Origin: Massilia sp. YIM B02443
GTDB taxonomy: Bacteria > Pseudomonadota > Gammaproteobacteria > Burkholderiales > Burkholderiaceae_D
Direction of reading: 5' to 3'
Length of the DNA stretch: 64,000 bases
Assembly (NCBI RefSeq): GCF_030411955.1
Contig: NZ_JASNRA010000005.1
Location: 1-64,000, forward strand
The translations under genes were made by a program, and so were the position numbers. Below the pieces are notes generated by a model, which did not search any database, was not told where the DNA came from, and saw only the letters and a list, made by a program, of their open reading frames with translations. The stretch's first letter is position 1, and each line of letters begins with the position of its first letter. Below, piece after piece: positions 34,742-43,205 of this stretch.

Positions 34742-37478
34742 ACAAGTCATCGAGCAGATGGCGGCAGCTGGTCTGCCGGCGCTGCCGCAGGGCCATCCAG
34801 TCCTCGACGGCAAAGCGCACCGCTTCGGCCCGAAAAAGAAGGCATGGTACCTGCTCCGCGAATTGAAGTTGGACTCGGGACGGGAAGTGGTCACCGGGGC
34901 ATTCGGCATCTGGCAAGGCCAGAACCCGAACTCGATCACGGTCAAGATGGATTGGGCCGGCGTCTCACCCGAGGAACGTGCCGAGGCAGAGCGCAAGCAA
35001 GCCGCATACGAGCGCGCCGAGGCGGAGCGCAAGCAACGCAAGGCCGAGATGGCGGCGAACCGCGGGCGCCAAGCCTGGGCGGCGGCAGCAGATAGTGATG
35101 AGCCCTCGGCCTACCTGGCACGCAAGCGGGTCGGTAGCGAGAAGACGCGTGTCGACGCCGACGGCGTGCTACTGGTCCCGGTGTACAAGTACGCCAATGG
35201 AACCGCCAATCTGGCAGGCCTGCAGCGCATCCAGCCAGACGGAGAGAAGCGGTTCAGCAGCGGCATCGACATGGTCGGAGGCGCTTGCCTGCTCGGTCGC
35301 ACCAATGACGCCACGCTGATCGCGATCGGCGAGGGCTATGCCACGTGCGAGACGGTACGCATGGCGACCGAGTTCGACATGCCCGTCATGGTGGCCTTCA
35401 ACGCCGGCAATTTGCTGCACGTGGCGAAGCAGCTGCGCGCCGACTTCCCGGATGCCCATCTGCTCCTGCTGGCCGACGACGACATGCGTCTCGTCGCGCG
35501 CCTGGGCGAGTTCCTGCTCAACGAATTCGACACCGAGTGGGTGCCGGTCGTCGACGGCAATGACGTCGAGCTGACGTCTGCCGGTGGTGACGTCGTGCAC
35601 GTGCGCGCCACCTGGCGTGAAGACCAGACCGGGACGCCCTACATCGAAGCCGACATTCGCTCGGGCCGGCGCGTCCAGTTGACCAAGTTCGAAAACGCAG
35701 GCGTGTCGCGGTCGCGTGCCGCCGCGCGTGCGGTGGGTAATGCGTCGGTGGTGATCCCGGTGTTCGCGGCCCGAGCCGACGATAGCAAGGAATCGGACTT
35801 CAATGACCTGTACCTCGCCGAATCGCTCGACGTCGTACGCGAGCAGGTGTTGGCGGCGCGCTCCCGCGCCCTCACGGTTACCGAGGCCGTTAGCCAGGAA
35901 CAGGCCGCCGGCGAACCGCCGGCATACCTCGACGACGCGCCGATACCGGATGGACCTCCAACGGACGAGCCGCAGGATGTCGAGGGCAGCATGCGCGTGC
36001 CGACGCTGGAAATTCTGCTGGCGCACTTCCAGCTGATCTATCCGACGACGGACGTGTGGGACAGCCGGCGCAAGCAGCGCCTAAAGAAGTCCGCGTTCAC
36101 AGCTTGGGTCGGGAAGGAATTGGCGGCCAGCTGGGAGAAGGATCCTAAGCGGCGTACCATCCTGCGCGACTCCCTGCCTACCCTCGTTGGTGGCAAGGCA
36201 GTGGAGGGCAGCGGCAGCGGCGGCAAGCTGGGCGAGATGCTCGACAACCTCACGCTCCTCCGCGGGACCGAGACGGTATGGGACGCCATCGGCCAGCAGG
36301 TCATGTCGCTCGGCGCCGTGCGGGCCGACTATACGGCCGAGCTGACTGGGAAATGGCAGGAGCACGCCCAGCGAAAGACGATCGAGGCGCGCAACCTGGT
36401 GTTCGACCCTACGCAGCTGGCCGACCCAGTCAGCTGCGTGAACATCTTCCTGGGCTGGCCGCTCAAGCCGAAGCACAACCCGAAGCTGATCGAGCCGATC
36501 CTCGCGCTCCTTGCATCGCTGTGCGACGCCGAGGACCGGCCCGAGGAACACATGGAGTGGATCCTGCGCTGGCTGGCGTACCCGCTCCAGCACCCGGGCG
36601 CCAAGATGCAGACTGCGCTGCTGATGTTCGGCGAGAAGCAAGGTACCGGCAAGTCGCTGTTCTTCGAAGGCGTGATGCTGCCGATGTTCGGTGACTACGG
36701 CACGGTCGCCAGTCAACACCAGCTGGACTCGACCTTCACGTCCTGGCGCAGCAAGAAGCTGTTCGTGCTGTTCGAGGAGGTGCTCTCGCGCGATGACAAG
36801 TACAGCCACAACGGCACGCTCAAATACATGATCACCGGCAAGACGATGAACATCAACGAGAAGAACCTGCCGGCGCGCGACGAGCGCAACCACATGAACT
36901 CGGTGTTCCTGTCCAATGAGCCGCAGCCGATCCCGATCGAGCTGGAGGACCGGCGCTTCATGGTGATCGAGGCGCGACGCAAGCAGGACCCGGCCTTCTA
37001 CGACCAGGTCAAGGATGCGATCGCGGCTGGCGCCATCGAGGCGTTCTACCACTTCCTGCTGAACCTGCCGCTGGACGACTTCAACGAGCACACCAAGCCG
37101 CCGATGACGCTGGCGAAGGAGCGCGTGATTGAGTTCGGCCTGGCCGGCTGGATGTCGTTCCACCGCGCCTGGAAGGATGGCTACCTGGATGCGCCGTACT
37201 GCTCATGCCTGTCGGAGGACCTGTACATCATCTACAAGCGCTGGTGCGACAAGGCGGGCGAGAAGCCGCTCACGCTGTGCAAGTTCGCCGGCCTGATCGG
37301 CGGGCGCGAGCACAAGGCCAAGAAGAGCGTGGCCGTCGACAGCAAGCACAAGAAGACCCGGATGGTGTTCGTGGTCGACAACGCCGATTTCCCGCACCCA
37401 TTGGATGAGCAGATCGCCAAGTTCCGGGACTTGGGTAAGGTCCGTGCGGACCGCGCGTTGCAGGGTTACGCAGAGTAG
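34728..37478 (+). CDS. Phage replication protein: TOPRIM primase with SF3-type (DUF5906) helicase
   Basis: 916 aa. The N-terminal part has a primase-like zinc-free domain and a TOPRIM region (LIAIGEGYATCETV around residue 200, LLLLADDD as the metal motif). The C-terminal half has the P-loop GEKQGTGKS (about 635-643) and LFVLFEEV (Walker B) of the DUF5906/P4-gp-alpha-like helicases. It probably primes and unwinds at the phage origin. Shine-Dalgarno GGAGG lies at 34716-34720. An inverted repeat with many GCAGGGT copies follows the stop. Confidence 0.88.
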   Translation: MLTREQVIEQMAAAGLPALPQGHPVLDGKAHRFGPKKKAWYLLRELKLDSGREVVTGAFGIWQGQNPNSITVKMDWAGVSPEERAEAERKQAAYERAEAERKQRKAEMAANRGRQAWAAAADSDEPSAYLARKRVGSEKTRVDADGVLLVPVYKYANGTANLAGLQRIQPDGEKRFSSGIDMVGGACLLGRTNDATLIAIGEGYATCETVRMATEFDMPVMVAFNAGNLLHVAKQLRADFPDAHLLLLADDDMRLVARLGEFLLNEFDTEWVPVVDGNDVELTSAGGDVVHVRATWREDQTGTPYIEADIRSGRRVQLTKFENAGVSRSRAAARAVGNASVVIPVFAARADDSKESDFNDLYLAESLDVVREQVLAARSRALTVTEAVSQEQAAGEPPAYLDDAPIPDGPPTDEPQDVEGSMRVPTLEILLAHFQLIYPTTDVWDSRRKQRLKKSAFTAWVGKELAASWEKDPKRRTILRDSLPTLVGGKAVEGSGSGGKLGEMLDNLTLLRGTETVWDAIGQQVMSLGAVRADYTAELTGKWQEHAQRKTIEARNLVFDPTQLADPVSCVNIFLGWPLKPKHNPKLIEPILALLASLCDAEDRPEEHMEWILRWLAYPLQHPGAKMQTALLMFGEKQGTGKSLFFEGVMLPMFGDYGTVASQHQLDSTFTSWRSKKLFVLFEEVLSRDDKYSHNGTLKYMITGKTMNINEKNLPARDERNHMNSVFLSNEPQPIPIELEDRRFMVIEARRKQDPAFYDQVKDAIAAGAIEAFYHFLLNLPLDDFNEHTKPPMTLAKERVIEFGLAGWMSFHRAWKDGYLDAPYCSCLSEDLYIIYKRWCDKAGEKPLTLCKFAGLIGGREHKAKKSVAVDSKHKKTRMVFVVDNADFPHPLDEQIAKFRDLGKVRADRALQGYAE

Positions 37479-37483
37479 CAATC

Positions 37484-37684
37484 AAACCCTGCAAGCCGGA
37501 AACCCGCATGAATAGTGAGTTCTAGCAGGGTAGGTAGGGTTTGCGGGGTTTTGCGCATGTAGGCGCGAAGTGATGTGGGATAAGTGGTGTTCTTTTTTTT
37601 TATAGCCATATGAAGAACAACCCTGCATGCCTGCATACCCTGCCAAGAAGTAGTATCCATGCGGGTTTCAGACTTGCAGGGTTT
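37484..37684. repeat. 27-bp inverted repeat with GCAGGGT motifs (candidate origin)
   Basis: AAACCCTGCAAG...GAAACCCGCATG (37484-37510) is repeated inverted at 37658-37684 with only two mismatches. Between the arms stand an AT-rich patch (TTCTTTTTTTTTATAGCC near 37590) and further GCAGGGT or ACCCTGC copies near 37534, 37621 and 37638; another lies in the end of the primase gene near 37460. No gene fits here. Location behind the replication gene suggests an iteron-type origin. Confidence 0.6.
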
Positions 37685-37724
37685 TAGAGACAGGCTGAAA
37701 AGCCAGCAATTCAAAGGTGAAGCG

Positions 37725-38477
37725 ATGCGATTGAACTTCAGAACCGATTTTCCAGCAGCAGCAGAGCGCACCGTCGATCTGGGCCGTCGTGGCCCGATCG
37801 CCGCTGCAATCGCGCTGACGCGCACGGTGAAGGACGCCCAGGGCGCGATCAAGCAAGAGATGGGTTCGGTGTTCGATCGCCCAACGAATTACACCCTGAA
37901 CGGTACCTTCATCAAGTCTGCGACCAAAGACAGCCTGGTGGCGCGCGTCTGGGTGAAGGACAACCCATTCGGCAAGGGCACGCCGGCGGATCGCTTCCTC
38001 GGGCCACAGATTTTCGGTGGGCAGCGCGGCCTGAAGGGCATGGAGCGGATGCTGCAGGCGAATGGCCTGATGCCGCAAGGCTGGTATGCCGTGCCGGGCG
38101 AGGGCGCCGACATCGACGCCAATGGCAACATGCGACGCGGTCAGATCCGCCAGATGCTGTCGCAGCTGAAGGTGCAGCAAGGCAGCGGCTACGAGTCGCG
38201 CGCCACGGGCAGCAAGCGTTCGAACCGCACCATCGCGCGCCAGGGCGTCACGTACTTCGCGCTTCCGAACGGGAACAAGGGCCTGGTGCCAGGCGTGTAC
38301 GCGAAGCGCCGCTTCGCCCTGGGCACGGCGATCCGTCCGGTGCTGATCTTCGTGCAGGCGGTCGAGTACAAGAAGCGCCTGCCCTTCCATGAGGTCGGCC
38401 AGGCTACTGCGGAGGCGCGCTTCCCTGTCCACTTCGAGGCCGAGTTCAACCGCCCGCGGCCCGGCCCGGGGCGCTGA
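37725..38477 (+). CDS. Phage protein of unknown function (possible virion component)
   Basis: 250 aa from ATG 37725 (AAAGGTG upstream). It is basic, with MRLNFRTDFPAAAERTVDLGRRGPIAAAIALTRTVKDAQGAIKQEM at the start, resembling the N-termini of minor tail or head-completion proteins, and FGGQRGLKGMERMLQANGLMP in the middle. No catalytic motif seen. Its place between replication and terminase genes is unusual for a structural gene. The frame is open 66 bases further upstream but that stretch contains the right arm of the inverted repeat. Confidence 0.7.
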   Translation: MRLNFRTDFPAAAERTVDLGRRGPIAAAIALTRTVKDAQGAIKQEMGSVFDRPTNYTLNGTFIKSATKDSLVARVWVKDNPFGKGTPADRFLGPQIFGGQRGLKGMERMLQANGLMPQGWYAVPGEGADIDANGNMRRGQIRQMLSQLKVQQGSGYESRATGSKRSNRTIARQGVTYFALPNGNKGLVPGVYAKRRFALGTAIRPVLIFVQAVEYKKRLPFHEVGQATAEARFPVHFEAEFNRPRPGPGR

Positions 38478-38610
38478 TGCTCGGGGGCAACCCCTCCCCC
38501 CGGGGTTGGGTCCTTCCTGGGAGGGGGCTAGCAAGGGTAATTCAGGCCCCGTTATCGCACTAGCGGAACCCAAAAACATTTCCTGACAATTGACCTGACA
38601 ACGAATCGAT
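38478..38610. other. Candidate cos region before terS
   Basis: The 133 bases between the preceding gene and the Nu1-like terS contain a G- and C-run palindromic stretch (GGGGCAACCCCTCC and CCCCGGGGTTGGG) followed by GGTCCTTCCTGGG. In phages with Nu1/gpA terminases the cohesive end site lies just upstream of the small subunit gene, which fits. The exact nick points cannot be read. Confidence 0.4.
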
Positions 38611-39180
38611 ATGACGCAAAACCTGACAACCGTTGCCGAGTGGGCCAAGCTGGTGGGCATCTCGCGCCAGTCCGCGTACGAGGCGGTGACCAGGTGCGGG
38701 ATCCCGGTGACCGACGGGAAGCTCGACCCGGACTACGCGACGCACCTGTACCAGAAACACACCCGGCCGCGCGCGAACAGCCAACGACCTGCCCCCATGG
38801 CAAATGAGGCGCCCGCCAGCACCCCGGCGGGTGCGGGAGGTGCGGAGTCCGAGGTCAAGCCGGCCAAGGTGCCAGGTTACGATACAAGCCGTGCGCGCCG
38901 GGAGGCTGCGGAGGCCGCGGCTGCCGAGATCAAGCTGGCCGAGATGTCCGGCCAGTTCCTGCTCAAGGCCGACGTCGACGCCGCCGTGTTCGAGGCGACG
39001 CGCGCGCTACGCGATGGGCTGATGAACTGCGCCCGCCGCATCGCAGCTGACGTGGCGCCGTTGCGTACCGCCGAGGAGTGCGAGGACGTGATCGAGCGCG
39101 AGATGCGCGCGCTGCTGGAGAGCATGGCGCATACGTTCGGCGAGCGCCTCGACGTGCAGCTTGAGGAGCATGCAGGATGA
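38611..39180 (+). CDS. terS: Terminase small subunit (Nu1-like)
   Basis: 189 aa. The N-terminal winged helix TTVAEWAKLVGISRQSAYEAVTRCGIPVTDGKLDPDYATHLYQKH is like lambda gpNu1; a long helical middle with AEAAAAEIKLAEMSGQFLLKADVD and a C-terminal segment for the large subunit follow. It recognises phage DNA at cos. Its stop overlaps the terL start (ATGA). Confidence 0.85.
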   Translation: MTQNLTTVAEWAKLVGISRQSAYEAVTRCGIPVTDGKLDPDYATHLYQKHTRPRANSQRPAPMANEAPASTPAGAGGAESEVKPAKVPGYDTSRARREAAEAAAAEIKLAEMSGQFLLKADVDAAVFEATRALRDGLMNCARRIAADVAPLRTAEECEDVIEREMRALLESMAHTFGERLDVQLEEHAG

Positions 39181-41174
39181 TCGGCTTGACGCCATCCCGC
39201 GATGTTGTGCGGCCGGCGATCGCGCGCGGCCTGCTGCCCGACCCAAACATGACGGTCGACCAGTGGGCTGACCAGCACATGATCATCCCGAAGGAATCGG
39301 GCGCCAATGAATCGGGCAAGTACCGCACGGACCGCACGCCGCACGCACGCGAGGTGATGCTCGCACTGTCGGACAATCACCCGTGCAAGATCGTGGCGTT
39401 GAAGGGCGCGTCGCAGATGTTGAAGACTCAGGTGGGGCTCAACTGGTTCTGCTGCTCGGTGCACCAGTCGCCAGCGAACTTCCTGTGGATTCTGCCGACC
39501 GGCAAGCTGGCGAAGCGTACCAGCGCCCGCGTCAGCAAGACCATTGCTGCGGTGCCGCCGGTACGCGAGCGGGTGGCCGCACCGCGGGCGCGCGACTCGG
39601 TAAATACCCTGGACACCAAGGAGTACATCGGCGGCTCGCTGCACATCGTGACGGCCGGCGCTGCCGCCAACCTGTCCGAGATCCCGGCCCGCCGCGTGCT
39701 GTTCGACGAGGTCGACCGCGCCGACAACAACGTTAATGGCGAGGGTGACCCCGTAGCCCTGGCGAAGTCGCGCCAGACCACCTTCGAGCGCAACCGCAAG
39801 AGCTACTTCCCAAGCTCGCCGACCACGGTAGGGCGCTCGATCATCGAAGGCCTGTTCAAGCAAGGGACGCAGCGCGAGGCGCTGGCCGATTGCGTGCACT
39901 GCGACCACGCACAGCCGCTGGTGTTCGAGCGCCTGCAGGAAGACGACGAGGGCCGCGCATGCTATCCGTGCATCGACTGCGGCGCGATGATGTACGAGAC
40001 CGACAAGAACCGCATGTTCGTACGCGGTGCGTGGTCGGCCGGCGTAGCTGGTGATGGCGAGACCGAGAGCTTCACGATCAGCGCGATGTTCGCGCCGTAT
40101 GGCTGGTTGCCCTGGAAGGCGCTGCTGCTGGAGTACCGTGCGGCACGGGCCAAGCTTGACGAGGGCAGCGACGAGCTGATGATCGTGTTCTACAACACCC
40201 GCCTGGCGCGCTGCTGGGAACGGAAGAAGGAGCAGACCAAGGCGTCCGAGCTGAAGGCACGCGCAGGCGGCTACAAGCTCGGTACAGTGCCGATGGGTGG
40301 ACTGCTGCTGACTGGCGCAGTCGACACCCAGATCGATCGCCTGGAGTTGAAGGTGGTGGCGTGGGGCGAGGGGATGGAAGATTGGATCGTCGACTTCCAG
40401 ATCGTGCAGGGATCGCCGACCGAGCAGGCCACGTGGGACAAGCTCGACCTGCTGCTGAAAGGGAAGTACCGGCATGCGGGTGGTCGTGAGATCGGCATCG
40501 CAGCAACCTTCATCGACTCCGGTGGTGCTCATACCAACGAGGTGTACAACTTTACCCGCACCCGCCAGCACCGACACATTTATGCGATCAAGGGCGCATC
40601 GACCTCGAACAAGCCGATCCTTGCTGTCAAGCCCACGCTGGTCGACGTGAACTGGATGGGCAAGGTCATGCCGAACGGCGCCAAGATGTGGTTGATCGGT
40701 ACCGACACGGCGAAGGACTACCTGGCTGGCCGCTACCACCTGGTCGACGGCCCCGGTGCGACCCACTTCCCGGAAGGGCTTCCCGACGAGTACTTCGACC
40801 AGTTGACCGCCGAGTACAGCATCACGGTCTGGAAGCGGGGCCGCAAGGTGCGTGTGTGGGAGAAGAAGAAGAACGACCGCAACGAGGCCGGTGACTTGAT
40901 GGTCTACAACTTGGCCGCTGCTCACTACCTGGGTCTGCATAAGAAGACCGCCAGCCAGTGGCAGCTGGTGCGCGAGATCGTTGCCCCCGTAACTCCCGAC
41001 TTGTTCAGCGAGTCACCTGCAGCAGAACAGCCTGGCGACGACACGGCCGTCTCCAGCAATCCGATTGCACCTGTAACACCTATCGCACCACTACAACCAC
41101 AAGAACCATGGAAACCGAAACCGCAATCGAACCCAGCACCCCAACAGCGCCGGCCAGCCGGGAGACCGTGGTGA
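39177..41174 (+). CDS. terL: Terminase large subunit (lambda gpA family)
   Basis: 665 aa packaging ATPase-nuclease. N-terminal ATPase: variant Walker A KGASQMLKTQVG and Walker B RVLFDEVDR; zinc-type cysteines CVHCDHAQ...CYPCIDCG in the middle; the C-terminal nuclease starts with GAVDTQIDRLELKVVAWG, whose Asp is the first metal ligand, and has FIDSGG. The last 60 residues are Pro/Ala-rich. Its 3' end overlaps the Mor-like gene by 67 bases in another frame. Confidence 0.92.
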   Translation: MIGLTPSRDVVRPAIARGLLPDPNMTVDQWADQHMIIPKESGANESGKYRTDRTPHAREVMLALSDNHPCKIVALKGASQMLKTQVGLNWFCCSVHQSPANFLWILPTGKLAKRTSARVSKTIAAVPPVRERVAAPRARDSVNTLDTKEYIGGSLHIVTAGAAANLSEIPARRVLFDEVDRADNNVNGEGDPVALAKSRQTTFERNRKSYFPSSPTTVGRSIIEGLFKQGTQREALADCVHCDHAQPLVFERLQEDDEGRACYPCIDCGAMMYETDKNRMFVRGAWSAGVAGDGETESFTISAMFAPYGWLPWKALLLEYRAARAKLDEGSDELMIVFYNTRLARCWERKKEQTKASELKARAGGYKLGTVPMGGLLLTGAVDTQIDRLELKVVAWGEGMEDWIVDFQIVQGSPTEQATWDKLDLLLKGKYRHAGGREIGIAATFIDSGGAHTNEVYNFTRTRQHRHIYAIKGASTSNKPILAVKPTLVDVNWMGKVMPNGAKMWLIGTDTAKDYLAGRYHLVDGPGATHFPEGLPDEYFDQLTAEYSITVWKRGRKVRVWEKKKNDRNEAGDLMVYNLAAAHYLGLHKKTASQWQLVREIVAPVTPDLFSESPAAEQPGDDTAVSSNPIAPVTPIAPLQPQEPWKPKPQSNPAPQQRRPAGRPW

Positions 41175-41464
41175 CCACGGTGCTGCTAGACGATCCCGAC
41201 CTGATCGATTCGATCTTCGCGTTCATCGCAATCGAGTTTCCAGAGCTAAAAGAGCGAGCGGGCGAACTCAAGCAGATGGCGAGGCGAGAGTTTGCTGGGA
41301 TCGAGACCTACATCCCGCGCCGACCAAGAGCCGAGCGCGATCGGATCGTACAGGAAGTCATGCGTCTGTTCGACGGGCGCAACGCGACGGAAGTCGCGCG
41401 CCGACTGAATATCAGCAGGGCATCGGTCTACCGAATCATCAAGACCCCGGGCGGAAAGAAGTAA
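41108..41464 (+). CDS. Mor-family transcription activator-like protein
   Basis: 118 aa. Layout as in Mu Mor/C: an N-terminal dimerisation part (DPDLIDSIFAFIAIEFPELKER) and a C-terminal HTH (ERDRIVQEVMRLFDGRNATEVARRLNISRASVYRIIKT). Mor activators bind dyads just upstream of middle or late promoters. A dyad starts on the base after its stop and recurs before the capsid gene and the lysis genes, so I infer it is the late activator. The start ATG 41108 lies inside the end of terL. Confidence 0.78.
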   Translation: METETAIEPSTPTAPASRETVVTTVLLDDPDLIDSIFAFIAIEFPELKERAGELKQMARREFAGIETYIPRRPRAERDRIVQEVMRLFDGRNATEVARRLNISRASVYRIIKTPGGKK

Positions 41465-41490
41465 TCTCAGTTTTCCGAGAAATGAGACAG
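41465..41490 (+). promoter_or_regulatory. Late-region dyad, copy 1
   Basis: TCTCA, then GTTTTCCGAGAAA, then TGAGACAG. Arms TCTCA/TGAGA around a 13-base centre. It begins immediately after the Mor-like stop and stands 21 bases before the gpW-like ATG. Shares its centre TTCCGAGAA with copies 2 and 3. Confidence 0.75.
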
Positions 41491-41511
41491 CCAGCCCGCT
41501 ACCGTGAGCGG

Positions 41512-41724
41512 ATGGCTATCTCCCAATCAGACCTCGACGCTCTCGACCAGGCAATCGCTTCCGGCGTGACATCGGTGACCTTTGATGGTCGCACCGTGAA
41601 CTACCAGAGCACAGCGGCCCTCATGGAGGCGCGACAGCATACTTTCCAAGTGCTCAACGGCAGTCTGCAGAATCGCGGGCCGCGTCTCTTCAGGTTCGGC
41701 TTCACCACCAGCCGGGGCGATTGA
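41512..41724 (+). CDS. Head-tail joining protein (gpW-like)
   Basis: 70 aa: MAISQSDLDALDQAIASGVTSVTFDGRTVNYQSTAALMEARQHTFQVL, then the basic end RGPRLFRFGFTTSRGD. The pattern (two helices, a beta hairpin with V-x-F-x-x-R-x-V-x-Y, basic tail) is that of lambda gpW, which plugs the portal after packaging. Between terminase and portal, as in lambda. Stop overlaps the portal start (TGATG). Confidence 0.85.
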   Translation: MAISQSDLDALDQAIASGVTSVTFDGRTVNYQSTAALMEARQHTFQVLNGSLQNRGPRLFRFGFTTSRGD

Positions 41725-43205
41725 TGCGCAACTTCATCGACCGCATCATCGGATTCGTCAACCCGCATGCCGGCATCGCCCGGCATTTCGCACGTCAGCA
41801 GCTGCAGCGCGCCTACGAGGCCGCAAGCCCACGTGACCCATGGCGCCCTCGACGTGCCGGCGCAAGTGCCAACGCTGACCACCAGGCCGACGCGAAGACC
41901 CTGCGCAACAAAGCGCGCGCACTGGTACAGAACGTTCCCTATATCTGGGCGGGCCTGGATGGACTGGTCGCGGCTACGGTAGGCGAAGGTATCCTCCCAC
42001 GTCCGACCGGGCCGGAAAAGGACAAGCTCAGCAAGCTGCTTAAGCGCTGGATGAAAGTCTGCGATGCCGACGGCAGGTACGATTTCTTCGGGTTGACCAA
42101 AGCTGCGTACTGGGCGATGGAGCAAGACGGCGAAGTGCTGGTACGCTTGCGCACCCGCCGTGCTACCGACGGACTGCCGGTTCCGCTGCAGCTGCAGCTG
42201 TTGGAGATCGACTGGCTTGACAGTGCTCGTTCGGGCACGCTCAACGGCAACCAGATTGTCAACGGCATCGAGTACGACATGCTCGGTGCGGTTGCCGCTT
42301 ACTACCTGTGGGATCAACACCCGGGCGACATCGCCGTTGCGCGGGGGCGGTCGCAGAGCCAGCGCGTGCCGGCCAATCAGATCATCCACCTGTTCAATCC
42401 CGCTCGCCCTGGTCAGGGCCGGGGCTTCTCGCGTTTGGCACCGGTGATCGCGCGCGTGCGCGACCTGCAGCTGTACGAAGATGCCGAGATCGCGCGCAAG
42501 AACCTGGAAAGCCGCCTGTCGGTGCTGGCGAGCGGCGACATGAATGCCATGGAAAATCCCGCGGCTATGGGCGGCGGCGGAGAAGCACCGGGCGGCGGCG
42601 TCCGCGACCTGGGAGAACTCGGGGGCGGCAACATCTTCGGCATGCCGAACGGTATGAACTTCACCGTCGTCGAGCCGAAGGCGGCGCCTGGCTACGTCGA
42701 GTACGTCAAATTCGCTTTGCACCTGATAGCGGCAGGCATGGGTGTGCCATACCACTTGCTGACCGGTGACATGAGCGCGGTCAACTACAGCAGCGCGCGC
42801 GTGCGGATCCTCGACTTCCGCCGCGCGGTCGGCCAGATGCAGTGGGTCACGCTGATTCCGAAACTGCTCATTCCGCTCTACCAGGCATTTGTCCAGCATG
42901 CCTGGTTGGCGGGACTGATCAAGACTCTGGACATGGAGGTGGAGTTCAGTGTGCCGAAATGGGACTACGTGAATCCCGAGCAGGATGTGAAAGCCGACTT
43001 GGCCGAGATCAGCGGCGGCCTGTCCAGTTTCAGCGAAAAGCTGCGGCAACGCGGCTATGACCCGAAGGTCGTGGCCGAGGAACTCGCTAAGGACATCAAG
43101 CTGTATCGTGAGCTTGGCATACTTGACGTGATGTTGTTCATGCAGCGCGGCAATATGCCTACGGGCAGCAGCGCCGAGGGTTCCGGTTCAAGCAAGGAAT
43201 CCTGA
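41724..43205 (+). CDS. Portal protein (lambda gpB family)
   Basis: 493 aa. Signature stretches RARALVQNVPYIWAGLDGLVAATVGEGILP, LLEIDWLDSARSGTLNGNQIVNGIEYD and FNPARPGQGRGFSRLAPVIARVRDLQLYEDAEIARK are typical of lambda-type portals. It forms the dodecameric DNA gate at the capsid vertex. Start ATG 41724 overlaps the gpW stop. The next gene starts at its last base. Confidence 0.92.
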   Translation: MRNFIDRIIGFVNPHAGIARHFARQQLQRAYEAASPRDPWRPRRAGASANADHQADAKTLRNKARALVQNVPYIWAGLDGLVAATVGEGILPRPTGPEKDKLSKLLKRWMKVCDADGRYDFFGLTKAAYWAMEQDGEVLVRLRTRRATDGLPVPLQLQLLEIDWLDSARSGTLNGNQIVNGIEYDMLGAVAAYYLWDQHPGDIAVARGRSQSQRVPANQIIHLFNPARPGQGRGFSRLAPVIARVRDLQLYEDAEIARKNLESRLSVLASGDMNAMENPAAMGGGGEAPGGGVRDLGELGGGNIFGMPNGMNFTVVEPKAAPGYVEYVKFALHLIAAGMGVPYHLLTGDMSAVNYSSARVRILDFRRAVGQMQWVTLIPKLLIPLYQAFVQHAWLAGLIKTLDMEVEFSVPKWDYVNPEQDVKADLAEISGGLSSFSEKLRQRGYDPKVVAEELAKDIKLYRELGILDVMLFMQRGNMPTGSSAEGSGSSKES

